This document shows, piece after piece, positions 1 to 9,834 of a DNA stretch of 64,000 bases. The notes beneath the pieces are model-generated. The model had not been told where the DNA came from, did not search any database, and saw only the letters and a program-made list of their open reading frames with translations. A program made the position numbers and the translations under genes. The stretch's first letter is position 1; each line of letters starts with the position of its first letter. Origin of the DNA: Lunularia cruciata (taxonomy: Eukaryota > Streptophyta > Marchantiopsida > Lunulariales > Lunulariaceae); the NCBI GenBank assembly GCA_948567375.1, contig OX419755.1, positions 84,462,218 through 84,526,217 of the forward strand, in the 5' to 3' direction.

Positions 1-664
1 AATTCATTCAACATTCCTTGCATTCCTTGCACCAGCTCTTGCAACTGCGGATCCATGATTCATGCAACACCCAATTGCTAACATCTACTTAAATACAGAG
101 TCAATATAATCACTCTGGAAGGCGCACAAACCATCAGAACTACCATTGGGACCTCAGAAGCTATCACTCGTTGATAATACTCCTCACCAAAGTTCCTAAC
201 CATAAACTCTCTAAACATCACTTTCGGCCTCACAACATAACGGATTTCTACTTGAGTGTTGAAGGCCAACCTTTCCTCTATTTGGGGGGGGGGGGGGAGT
301 TTGCACATTTTTGAGGCCTAATTCATCCGTTTAGGCCTCCAAAATTGCCTTCAAAGATTTCAAGCATATTTCGGTTCCTACTCTATTAGTAGAAGTCCCT
401 TGTTGGTGATACCTCTTTCTAGTCTGTTTAGTCCATCATGTGTAATATCCTTCCAGATGTTACCAAGCCAATTCTCACCTTTAAATCATATGTCTAGCTA
501 TTGGTTCTAAGGTTCTCAAGTCTATTTCGGTTTCTGCCCTATTAGAAGAAGTACTCTTTTGGTGATACTTCTATCTTATCTATTTTGACCATCATGTATA
601 AAATCATTCTAGATATTACCAAACCGAATTTCACATCTAGATCATATGGCTAGCTCTTGGTATT
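1..664 (+). mobile_element. 3' end of an LTR retroelement (G-tract PPT plus LTR)
   Basis: A run of 14 G at 284-297 is followed by a sequence starting TTTGCACATTTTTGAGG. The same arrangement recurs at 34724-34745, where the text after the G-run is TGTGCACATTTTGAAGG. A purine run directly before a TG-starting repeat is the classic polypurine tract and 3' LTR border, so 303-664 is read as LTR and 1-283 as internal sequence. On the minus strand, 57 to 1 opens with Met and reads MDPQLQELVQGMQGM, which resembles the start of a plant gag. That would belong to a different, opposite element, and I could not resolve it. The right end is cut by the family A LTR at about 665. Confidence 0.4.
360..664. 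repeat. Tandem duplication of about 150 bp inside an LTR
   Basis: Two diverged copies lie head to tail, starting at 360 and 516. Each begins TCAAG..TATTTCGGTT and runs through a shared middle (TTGGTGATAC, CCATCATGT) to a shared end (ATCATATG.CTAGCT.TTGG). Divergence between units is mostly by transitions. The duplication is not seen in the short relative at 34745-34834, which is truncated at this point. Confidence 0.7.
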
Positions 665-1247
665 ACACTAATACTTGCAATCAATCTTCTTCTCTACCGT
701 GCTCGGCTAACTCTAGCCGCCAGGCTTGATCTTTCTCAATGGCCTTCTTCTTGAGACTTTCCAACTCCTGCTCTATTACCGCTGTACTTGCCTTTGAGTG
801 TATTAACTCTACTTGGGCATCAGCAATTTCTCCCTTCAGCATTGCAACCAATGTTGTCATCTCCTTGGCGTCCTTGCAACACTTCACTACATCCTCCCTC
901 ATCAATTCAAAGTGCTTACTCCAAAGAATCTCTTCCACCCAAAGTTCTTTGGCTTCCATCTCTACTCTCAATAATTTACTTCTTAACAATCAGGTTTCTG
1001 GACTCCACTTCTTTACTACTGCCAACTCATTGCGCACATTGAGATTGGCACTCACCATCTCTACTTTCTTCTACTGTAGAAACACTAACAGCGGACAAAT
1101 GACATTTGACAGATACTCTACTCCATCATATTTCTTGTCCTTGGCTTGCCTTCATCTTCTTCTTCAAGAAACACTCCTTCTTGTATCTTACAAAGTCAGG
1201 ATCTTTGTACTCTCAAGGTTTCCCTATCAAGCTCTCCTCCTCTTTTG
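665..1247 (-). mobile_element. Family A LTR (L1), distal fragment, minus strand
   Basis: This is the second half of a minus-strand family A LTR whose first half lies at 12536-10816. The two halves are separated by the insertion of element M copy 1. The match is to the coiled-coil part of the LTR reading frame found at 45400-45720 in the complete LTR. The LTR is truncated at about 665, so the promoter and R-U5 part are missing. Confidence 0.7.
681..989 (-). pseudogene. Coiled-coil part of the family A U3 protein
   Basis: A 102-codon open frame rich in E, K, L and A with heptad-like spacing, so it should form a coiled coil. The tract AVIEQELESLKKKAIEKDQAW matches AVMEQELESLRKSAAGKDQAW encoded at about 45610-45670 in another LTR copy, so it is a piece of the same conserved LTR-encoded protein. 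It is cut off from its N-terminal half (11743-11200) by element M and has no complete gene around it. The function of the family is unknown. Confidence 0.65.
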
Positions 1248-1696
1248 TGTCACGCCATTTGTAGTTCCGCATCTAGATGCTTGGACACTGGAGTTCCAGT
1301 GATGGTAGTTAGAGTTATTCTAGCTGTTTCTCAGGGACTACTTTCCGACGGTTAGATTTTGTGTTTGGGGTACTGACTTCACGGTGGGGCCCACCGTCAC
1401 TTTGCACCGTTTGCACCGTCGAGTGTGCCGTCAGCGGGACCGTTAGGGTTTCAGGGCTAGCTCGAGTCCAGGGGGTATAGTTTCAAAGTGAGCTCCAGAG
1501 AGCTCACTTCTCTGATGTTGAGCCTTCGAGTTCCTGGCTATGGTGGACAGAGGCCGGTGAGCGTCACCTGGATTCTCTATGCTTGAGTGGGTGTGGCTTG
1601 ACTGTAATCAGTGCCCAGTTGTTGGCAGTTTATAGAGTGACAGATCAAGTATTGATCTGAGTTGAGTTGAGTTGAGAATGTTAAGCAATCTGATTA
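1248..1696 (+). repeat. Terminal repeat A1 of element M copy 1
   Basis: 449 bp, from TGTCACGCC to CTGATTA, with no length difference from A2 at 10261-10709. The six differences are all C/T or G/A. Unlike the 3' side, it is not preceded or followed by the 107-bp B repeat. Copy 2 shows the same A-only 5' end (31293 to 30821). Confidence 0.9.
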
Positions 1697-1712
1697 CATC
1701 AGAGAAGTGAAG
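1697..1712 (+). promoter_or_regulatory. Possible primer binding site of element M
   Basis: Directly after A1 the sequence reads CATCAGAGAAGTG, and copy 2 has the same bases next to its A1. It shares ATCAGAG with the common plant initiator-Met-tRNA primer site TGGTATCAGAGC but not the leading TGGT, so the assignment is weak. Confidence 0.3.
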
Positions 1713-2149
1713 TCAGGGGGAAATCGGGTGCAGGAACGTTGAGTGTTGGTGGTATCTCCAAGCTCGGTGGATCGTGGTAGCTCGACTCAGGTTCTGTGTT
1801 TCCCTAGTGTGCAGAAGCTCGTGTAGTTGATGCAAATTTGGCAGTTAGGCGGACGGTGTGCGGAAGCGCTGGCCAAATTTTGAGCAAAGAAGGAGCAATT
1901 TTCGAGCAATGTTGTGATTTTGAGCTCAGGAGGTGAAGGCAGGACCAATTTGCTGCGAGTTGGGCTCAGAAAGTGAAATTGAAGGTGGAGTTGGAAAGCT
2001 CTTCTCATGAAATTGTGATTTGGAAAAACCCGTTTTGTCAATTTGGCTCGAGTGGAAAGTTAGCGGGGGATTTGGCGGACATCCATCTTTAGGGTTTACG
2101 TCAGATTTACGTCAGATTTTGGGCCAGAATTGGAGGAGTTTCGCTGTTT

Positions 2150-2381
2150 GGCCAGATTTGGAGAAGTTTCGCTAGTTTGGAGGAGTTTCGCAGATTTGGA
2201 GAAGTTTCGCCAATTTTGGAGGAGGTTCGAAGTGGCAACAAGAAAGGCCTCATTTGGCTGTGTTTGGCCAGATTTGGAGAAGTTTCGCTAGTTTGGAGGA
2301 GTTTCGTAGATTTGGAGAAGTTTCGCCAATTTTGGAGGAGGTTCGAAGTGGCAACAAGAAAGGCCTCACTTGGCTGAATTT
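2150..2381 (+). repeat. 116-bp tandem duplication in the element M leader
   Basis: Two units, 2150-2265 and 2266-2381, begin GGCCAGATTTGGAGAAG and end in GGCCTCA.TTGGCTG. Within each unit the motif TTTGGAG[AG]AGTTTCGC is itself reiterated several times. Copy 2 has a single related unit (about 30290-30380), so the duplication is specific to copy 1. One unit difference is CGCAG versus CGTAG, again a C/T change. Confidence 0.8.
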
Positions 2382-2530
2382 CGGCATTTAGAGGCTTCGA
2401 GGCATAGGGCTGTGGGCTATGAGAGGCTATGAAGGCCTAGAAGGGCCAGCAAGCCAGCTTGCTGGCGTGAGGCTAGCTAGTTTAGTGTAGATCTTGGTCA
2501 TTGGTTGGCAAAATCTGCCTTTCTTGCTAG

Positions 2531-2602
2531 ATTGTGCGCAACAGGGTTTGACCCCTAGATCTCTTGTTCCTAGACTGGTGCCCTAGCCAACTGGTCCACC
2601 CT
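2531..2602 (-). repeat. tRNA-like (SINE-head-like) sequence in antisense
   Basis: Read on the minus strand this is GGGTGGACCAGTTGGCTAGG, then GCACC and, after an anticodon-arm-sized gap, GGGGTCAAACCC. These resemble the A box and B box of pol III promoters at tRNA-like spacing, as in plant tRNA-derived SINEs. Copy 2 keeps it at 30080-30154 in the same place relative to gag. It is degenerate and no tail or target duplication was found. It could be a captured SINE or a chance tRNA fragment. Confidence 0.5.
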
Positions 2603-3102
2603 CACTTGTTGTCATAGTGACTGTGCCACTGTTATCTATACACATGTAGCTTTGGCTAGGAGAGGCAGTTTGATCCCATTCTTGGTGATCTTGGTAGCTT
2701 AGGACTTAGATACGAACTACTCTTATGTCAAATGCCAAATGGTGGCAGAGTCAGTCCCATGTTGTGTTATGAGATGGAGGGTTTTTGTTTAGATTTCTTG
2801 TGATTGGATCCCCTCCATTCTCTGCTTCCTGTTTGTGCACCACGTTTGTGTGAGGTGCCTTGACTTTTGAGCGTTGGTGCTCTGGTGTGCTCTCGGTGGT
2901 GAGGCTGGAGTGATGACCAGTCAGACTACCTTTGTTTCTCTCCGGTGAGGCAGGAAGTGATGACCTGCAGACCGTGAGAGTGCGTGTTATGATGGCAGGT
3001 TACAAGTTGCCCTTCCCCTAGTGTAGTTATCTCGGTTAGAGTTACATTAGTGGGTGGTGTCTAGTTGGTGTTGGCACTTGGTGGGGCACTTGCAGTTGCG
3101 AC

Positions 3103-4596
3103 TTGCGGTTGCAGTTGGTGGTTTGGGTTTGCTGTTGCAGTTACGTGGTCACGACGGAGTTCTTTGGAGATTCCAGAGGAGTTAGCCCTGCAGTACGCAG
3201 TGGGTTTACTCGGAGTGGTGCTCGGTATCAGCCTGTATCTCAGGTCCCAGTGAGGGAGGAGATTGACTCTGAGTTGGAGTTTGACACAGGAGCTGATTCA
3301 GTTGAGAGTGCACTTGGTGTGTCCGCACCGTTGTTGTGGGACATGGACGAGATTTATGGGGCCTCCAAAGGGCCTAGGCGTTACTCTGGTACAGTGGGTA
3401 CTATTGAGTTGGATGATTTCATCCAGGAGTTTGATAGTTGGTGTGATCTGCAGCAGATGCGGAACCCGACTTTGTTCACACCCTTCATGGCATGGAAGGG
3501 GTTGTTTCAGCACTTGGAGGGTCCACCGATGGACGACTACCATGAGTTCAGGAGAGCTCATTTGGAGGAGATTGAGTTATGGAGACAGTATTGGTCTCCA
3601 CACTATGTCTCCATCACTTCAGGTTTGGTGGCCAGGAGTAGGTCGGCTGTACCTACGAGTTCTAGCTCGAGTAGTGTTGGTGGAGCTAGTGGAGGTGCAC
3701 TAGCTGGAGATAGTGCTACTACGAGTGGAGGTACCACTGCAGGAGGTGGTGTGGTACCGGGGTTTAACCCCATGGTGGAGTTCTTCCTATGTTTGAGGCA
3801 GAACTACCAGGGAGTGCGGACTGACAAGCTGAGGAGCTTGCAGGAGTTCCAGCGGAAGGCTGGAGAGAGCCTACGCGAGGCATACACTCGCATGAGGCGG
3901 CTGATCAGTTTCACTCAGGGAGTTACTGAGGCCCAGGCAGTCCAGTTTTGGTATGGGATACTGGACAGGGAGTTGCGACGTAGAGTTCGTGATGCTATGT
4001 TGTTGCAGGCTACTTTGCCCACTTTGGCAGTAGTCTTTGGTTTGGCTGAGCGTATTGAGCTCAACATGGTGGAGGAGAGAGTGGTGACAGCTGGATTTGG
4101 TAGAGAGACCTCATCCACGGTTGTGACTTCTTCTAGAGTGCAGCAGAGTGCACCACGCCCAGTTGGTTTTTGAGGACAGGGTGGACAGCCCAGATCCTAT
4201 GGAGCGAGTGGAGGGCCTAGTGGAGTTAGACCCTTACCCTCATTTTCGGGTCAGCAGCAGCCAGTGAGTGGTGGTGTTGCTTGTTGGACTTGTGGTGGAC
4301 CTCACCATAGGAGAGAGTGTACTCAGGGCAGCGGACCTGATACCTCTGGTGCATCACAGCCAGCACAGAGGCAGTGTGAGCATTGCCATAGATTTGGTCA
4401 TACTAGTGACCGGTACTTTGACCTACACCCGGAGTTACGGAGTGGTAGGGCTGCTATGACAGGTAGTAGAGGAGCTCTAGTTCATGGAGGACGAGGTGGT
4501 AGAGGTGGTGGTAGAGGATCTACACCTAGTAGGGGTGCGGTACCTGCCCTTACTTCTGACACAGCTATGGCTACTCGGATTGAGCAGTTGGAGTAG
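3103..4596 (+). pseudogene. gag: Gag (capsid plus zinc knuckles), element M copy 1
   Basis: Structural polyprotein that would package element RNA. The open frame from 3103 gives an acidic N-terminal half, a Ser/Gly-rich hinge (about 3640-3760) and a helical capsid-like part ending near 4170, with R-rich helices (LDRELRRRVRDAMLL). Nucleocapsid follows in the same frame: CWTCGGPHHRREC, a near-canonical knuckle, then CEHCHRFGHTSDRY, where copy 2 has the final Cys that is Tyr here. An RG/GGR-rich basic tail follows. A TGA at 4171-4173 separates capsid from knuckles and is shared with copy 2. A TAG at 4594-4596 stands where copy 2 encodes Gln. The true start codon is uncertain; the hydrophobic first residues are probably not part of the protein. 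Confidence 0.75.
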
Positions 4597-5910
4597 AGAT
4601 TGGCTAGTATGGCTATTGCTCAAAGGAGATTAGATTCAGGTGCTGAGGCTTCCACCTCATATGCTGGTGATAGAGATGCTTTGGACTTCATGTGCGGAGC
4701 AGCACAGGTGGATGCATCTGCAGCAATGACTAGGAGTGCAGTACGTGCTCCAGAGCCTAGAGGAGCATCAGTGGAGTTGGACCCACAGAGAGGAGAGGTT
4801 GGGAGACAGGTCAGACTTCCCCAGTCTTTCACACTATCTGAGGCATTGCAGACGACATCCATGGTTCCTAGACGTCCCAGTGCAGGTGTGGTAGGTGGTG
4901 ATGGAGTACCTGATGGAGTACCTACTAGTCAGCCACCTGCTACTACACAGACTGAGTCTAGCATGATGTTGGGGGCGGCTCAGCTGATTATGCGGCATCC
5001 TTTATTTTCAGCCAATGACATGTTTACATTGGGAGTTGACCCAGCCCTAGTGTTCTGGTTGGCTGCCACGTTGTGTGAGAGTAGGGATGGTGCAGTTCCT
5101 ACTACTAGAGCAGAGGTGGTTGGTAGTGGAGCTGACTTGGTTGAGGAGCATGGGATCCGTTCAGCGACTAGTGGTTTATGGCAGGCAGCAGCGGCTAGAC
5201 TGGAGGAGTTGCCAGCTAGACCGGCCTTTGAGAGAGCACGGTTTACACCTGGTGTTGTCCTATTGGATAACCAGAGGGGGATCTTTTGTTTAGTGGGACC
5301 TTCAGGGAAGGTCTATACACCAGAGAGAGTCTTGTTAGACTGTGGTGCGCAGCCCCTTATGTTGGGGAAGGCTGCAGTTGTTGGTCTGGAGTTACGGAAG
5401 ACCGATGTGGAGAGGTGTCCATTTCAGATCCAGACATCTCTAGGTGGTGGTTCGACACAGTACATCACACGTGGGGAGCTTGTTGTCCAGGTTCAGCCTG
5501 GTCATCCGATTGATAGCTCGGTGGTGAGAGCTCAGGCTATTGCGACGATAGCTGAGTCCTATGATGTGCTAGTTGGGGGAGCAGTGTTATATCCTATGGG
5601 TTTCAGTATTGACTATTGGGAGGAGACAGCCTCTTATAGACCTGGTTGGCAGTCTGGTGAGGGACGGGTATGTCGTCTACCAGTACGTTTCAGTAGTGGC
5701 AGTCTTGGCTCACTACAGTCCGGGACCATGGCAGCATCAGTTTTGGCTTTCAGCGGTGCAGTCACTTGGCCTGGTGACTTGTTGGAGGGGAATGCCCATG
5801 CAGAGGATACTCCAGTACCAGAAGAGATCACTCGGCTATGGAGTACGAGTGGGATTGTTCCATCCACCTTGGATGTTCCATTGTGGAGTTCAGAGGAGGC
5901 ATTGCAGTAG
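4597..5910 (+). pseudogene. Aspartic protease region, element M copy 1
   Basis: Same frame as Gag. The retropepsin active site is visible as VLLDCGAQPLMLG with the D-C-G-A tetrad at 5338-5349, followed by strands consistent with a retroviral-type protease (GGSTQYITRGELVVQVQ; YDVLVGGAVLYPMGFSIDYW). A long linker of about 200 residues, rich in G, S, T and R, precedes it. Such proteases act as homodimers to cut the Gag-Pol polyprotein. The frame ends in a TAG at 5908-5910 directly before the methyltransferase. The context LQ-stop-HADQ suggests a CAG Gln codon turned into TAG. Copy 2 carries the same region at 13500-12537. Confidence 0.75.
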
Positions 5911-7335
5911 CATGCAGATCAGTTGGTGCAGCAGGCTTGGAGTGGAGCCTTCGTACCATCAGGGGATGAGTGTGAGGATGAGCCTCCAGAGGCGATTGCT
6001 TTGACACCTCTGGATACCACACTCATTGCTTGGCAGTACGCAGTAGAGGGGATATGCCTATTGGAGTTGTTTGGTGGGATTAGCACCGGACTAGCTGCGG
6101 TGTTACAGGCGGGTATCCGAGTACAGAGGTACTTGTATGTAGAGAGAGATGAGACTGCTAGGCGAGTCTCTCTACATCATGTGGCACACTTGGCCTATCG
6201 GTATCCAGAGTTATTACCGATGTCAGCAGTCAGAGGTTACCAGAAGGCCTTACCAGGAGACATTTCCTTATTGGGGGCGCATGACCTAGAGAGACATGGG
6301 CCTATTCACTTGGTGATTTCTGGATGGCCATGTCAGGGACATACACATGCGGGCCGCGGTTTGGGTCTTCAGGATCCTCGTTCTGGTGTGTTTTGGGAGA
6401 TGTTACGGATACTACGACATCTCCAGGTTCATCAGTCTGTTTCTCCAGCTTACCTTTTGGAGAACGTTCCATTGATGGGTGATTCTCGCACTAGAGTGGT
6501 GGCGAGTACACATCAGGTCCATTCATGGATGGGACCTGCTGTATTGTTAGATGCAGCCAGAGTGGGATCACGGGCTCATCGTCTTCGTCTTTGGTGGACA
6601 AACCTTTTACCCAGAGAGGTTCTACAGCGTAGTTATGATGGGATTCAGCGACTTGACCACATCCTTGTTGATGATATCTTGGATGTTGGGCGTCAGTCTC
6701 AGACAGTGGTAGTGGCTGATAGGTCACCTATGGCAATGGTGAACCTAGTTGGACAGCCTAGAGCTGCATTTCCCACACTCATGAGTTTCCCAGGCTCTCA
6801 TGCTTTTCGAGAGGGAGGACATGGACTTGTTTGGGACTCACAGTTACAGTAGTTGGTGGAGCCCAATGCTGATGAGAGAGAGCGGGCGATGGGTTTTCGC
6901 ACTGGTATTACCGCTGTTCCAGCAGTGTCAGAGGCATCCAGGCGTCAGGTGTTAGGTCAGGCTATGGACCTGAACTATTTGACCTGGATTGTGAGCCTTG
7001 GTTTGGCAGAGCAGCGTAGGATGCGCTTGATAGGCATCACCACTCGGACACTTGTGAGCCCTGTGCCTATCGAGATGATTCAGGCACATGCTGGGGGCGA
7101 TGGACCGAGTGGACATGGTATTCTTGGGACACATCCAGTAGCTACTAGGGAGAGTGGTCTACTTGGAGTCCATCCAGGTGAGCGTGGGCTACTTGGATTA
7201 CACCCTTGGTCCACATGGGATGCAGCCAGAGGACGTATGGAGCTTGCAGCCAGAGTGGAGGGAGTTTTTCACACAGAGGTTGGGACCTCTAGTGGTTGGG
7301 AGCATGACACCATTGCTCCCAAGGGCCCAGTGTAG
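5911..7335 (+). pseudogene. Cytosine-5 DNA methyltransferase (DNMT3-like) inside the retrotransposon
   Basis: Would transfer methyl from S-adenosylmethionine to cytosine C5 in DNA. Motifs occur in the canonical order. Motif I is ELFGGISTGL at 6061-6090, and an acidic VERD follows for cofactor ribose (motif II). Motif IV is GWPCQGHTHAGRG with the catalytic Cys codon at 6331-6333. Motif VI is ENVPLM at 6460. Motif VIII is GSRAHRLRLWW. A target-recognition stretch follows, and a motif X-like GQAMDLNYLTWI lies after the TAG at 6850-6852. FGGISTG and AHR.R.WW resemble DNMT3 rather than MET1/CMT; the unpermuted order excludes plant DRM. It sits in frame with protease upstream. A C-terminal tail (7080-7335) has repeats of G-(I/L)-LG-(T/V/L)-HP. 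Without the TAG the domain would be near full length (about 400 residues). Confidence 0.88.
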
Positions 7336-8450
7336 CAGCCAGTCAGTACGTCTTCCACTCCTACTACAGTTACAGAGGATACTTGGGAGCCAGATCTTGG
7401 ACCCAAGCTTACTGGAGAGGAAAGACGGAGGGTTTGGAGGTTCTTGAGGAGTCACACGAGTTGTTTTGCCTTCAGTATGAAGATTATGGTGCTCTGAAGG
7501 GACCTGGTATACGGATTGAGCTGACTAGCGACACACCTGTTTTCTGACGTCCTTATCGATATAGTGAGATGGAGAGGACATTGATTCAGAGCCGGAGTAG
7601 TGACCTTTTTGAGGCTGGTTTGGTGGAGATTTCACATGGAGAGTATGCATCAGCGATAGTGATGCCAGCCAAGAAGGATATGCATGGCAACTATACAAAT
7701 AGGCGGATGTGTGGAGATTACCGTCCTATCAACCGACAGACCAGGGCTGATTGGTATGCCATGCCTACACCGGAGGAGATTTTTGATGCGATTGGGCATG
7801 CAAAGGTCTTCAGTACTTTGGATCTTCGAGCGGGATATCATCAGTTGCCGATCAGGGAGGAGGATAAGTCCAAGACAACATTTTGGGCTATTGATCCTCA
7901 CGGCAAGGATGTGTTATATCAGTGGAGATTCTTACCATTTGGGTTGAAGAATGCTCCTGCTGAGTTCCAGAGGGTCATGGATAGGATCCTAGCTGGACTG
8001 GATTTTGCTCGGTGCTATATTGATGACATTTTGGTGTATAGCACTACTGTGGAGGAGCATGAGAGATAGTTGTTGGAGGTGTTTGAGAGGTTGAGATCTC
8101 ATGGACTCAAATTACATCCTGGGAATTGTAGGTTCTTCCATGAGCAGGTTGAGTATTTGGGTCACACTATCTACCCCGGAGGACTTGGTGTTCAGCAGAC
8201 CAAGGTGGAGGCTATTGCACGTATTCCTTGGCCTACGGATGTGAGCAGAGTGCGAGCATTCCTTGGGTTGGCGAACTTCTATCACCGCTATGTTAGAGGA
8301 TTTAGTGCCATTGCCAAGGCCTTGACGAAGCTGACCAAGCTTACACAAGAGTGGTGTTGGGGAGATGAGCAGGAGAGAGCTTTTGTAGAGCTCAAGGAGA
8401 GGTTGACATCTGCTCCTATTTTGAGGAGACCGATCAGGGGACGACCATTT
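7336..8450 (+). pseudogene. pol: Reverse transcriptase, element M copy 1
   Basis: Copies element RNA into DNA. A linker continues the methyltransferase frame to about 7475, where the frame changes. The RT frame then reads through a TGA at 7545-7547 (context VF-stop-RPYRYSE, where a CGA Arg is expected). Recognisable blocks are MCGDYRPINRQT, FSTLDLRAGYHQLPI, FLPFGLKNAPAEFQRVM, and the catalytic YIDD at 8016-8027. A TAG at 8067-8069 interrupts HER-stop-LLEVFERL. After it come LGLANFYHRYVRGFS and the RT-RNase H connection. The catalytic aspartates are intact. The sequence is clearly Ty3/gypsy in type. Confidence 0.9.
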
Positions 8451-8820
8451 CAGGTTCACATTGATTGGAGTATGTTGGGGCTTGGAGCGGTGCTCACCCA
8501 ACATGATGATGAGGAGAAGGAGTTTGTGGTGGCCTATGCTAGTCGCTCCAACAATTCAGCGGAGGCGAAGTATAGTTCATATGAGGGAGAGTGCTTGGCA
8601 GCAGTTTGGGCAGTAGCACATTTCCGATGTTACCTATTTGGTAACCCCTTCACTCTCATCACTGATCATCAGCCGCTGAAGTGGTTGATGGAGTCCGACA
8701 AGCTTTCAGGGAAGCTTGCACGATGGGCTCTGATTTTACAGGAGTATGATTTCACGGTTGTTCACAGACCTGGAGTGGTGAACCGTGATGCAGATGGGTT
8801 GAGTAGAAACCCATGTCCCA
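8451..8820 (+). pseudogene. pol: RNase H domain, element M copy 1
   Basis: Degrades RNA in the RNA-DNA hybrid during reverse transcription. It continues the RT frame without a break. The acidic residues of the gypsy RNase H are in place: HIDWS, then SYEGECLAAVWAV, LITDHQPLKWL and VNRDADGLSR. The tether YLFGNPFTLITDH and the ending VVHRPGVVNRDADGLSR are typical of the family. Confidence 0.88.
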
Positions 8821-9834
8821 GCCAGCAGGATCAGACCGGAGCACGTTGGCATGGTGAGACAGATGAGGAGATGGTGCCAGGTTGGCATGCATCAGCCTTT
8901 CTATGTATATTTGCAAAGACATTGGTGGTATCTCTCTCAGCGCATACAGGAGGAGTTATTGAGGTCACAGATCCAGAGAGTGAAGATATTGGTACAGTTC
9001 AGCGAGACATTCATGATGATGTCTTAGTGATGGACTATCTTCGCACTGGTGTTGTGGGTGGCACAGTTGGGGCCAAGGAGAGAGACCGTGTTCTTCAGCG
9101 AGCCAGACGGTTCAGATTGGAGGGTAGACACCTTTTGCGTGTATGGGAGGATGGTAGAGTGCGAGTAGTACCACTTCCATCATAGAGACCACAATTGGTC
9201 CGTCATGCTCATGAGGAGCTAGGACATTTTGGAGTAAAGCGTACATATAGCTTACTCCAAAGTCATTATTGGTGGCGCGGTATGCAGACCGAGGTACAGC
9301 AGTTTGTTGCCAGATGTGTGGTTTGTGACCGAGTTAGAGCATCATTCAATGCTCCTACGCCACAGTTACACCCATTACCTATCATGGGATTGGGTTACCG
9401 TTGGAGTTTGGACAGCCATTCGTCGAGATGCTACTGTAGTTTTGGACTTGGATGACCCTGATGTATGGATGAGCGCATGTTCTCAGCGGGCAGAGATCTT
9501 TCGGAGAGTGATGCCGATGGCCTTTGAGAACTTGGCGATTGCTCAGCATAGAGATACTTTACGCTATGCTACCATTCGAGGAGGAGGTTATAGACCCTCG
9601 ATCCGTCGATTTCATCCAGGCGACTATGTATATCTACAGCAGACAGCACCGACGACACTTGATGTTTCTACGGGCCGCACTATCTTGAGAGTGCGCGAGG
9701 TTTTGCCATCTGGAGTCCTTGTGTTAGAAGGACGTGATGGTGTTGTTTGGAAGGATCATGTGCGCAATTGTGAGCCATGCCACCTTCCAAACATTGATGG
9801 TACTATGGATCCAAGCTTGGCACTTGTACGTGCA
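8821..9834 (+). pseudogene. pol: Integrase with catalytic core deleted, element M copy 1
   Basis: The N-terminal HHCC zinc-binding domain is present (RHAHEELGHFGVKRTY ... CVVCDRVRAS, 9201-9340), after a TAG at 9183-9185. The start of the core, YRWSLD, keeps its first catalytic Asp at 9411-9413. Immediately after, the sequence jumps to another frame that encodes the C-terminal part (MPMAFENLAIAQHRDTLRYA; RRFHPGDYVYLQQ, a GPY/F-like beta module). The roughly 150-200 residues with the second Asp and the Glu are missing, so strand transfer would be impossible. The reading frame from 9430 continues into the PHD finger. Confidence 0.8.

Noticed and set aside
739-1302. 187-codon + strand open frame
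   Set aside because: It is the antisense shadow of the minus-strand coiled-coil frame of the family A LTR, and it crosses the border into element M at 1248.
3103-3160. Hydrophobic N-terminus (MRLQLVVWVCCCSYVV) resembling a signal peptide
   Set aside because: The rest of the protein is Gag, and the matching part of copy 2 is not conserved as a hydrophobic start. It is probably translated leader, not a secretion signal.
4594-9185. Six in-frame TAG stops as evidence of a reassigned TAG codon or general readthrough
   Set aside because: Copy 2 has Gln at one of these positions, neighbouring elements use all three stops normally, and a frameshift and TGA stops are also present. Mutation of CAG codons is the simpler explanation.
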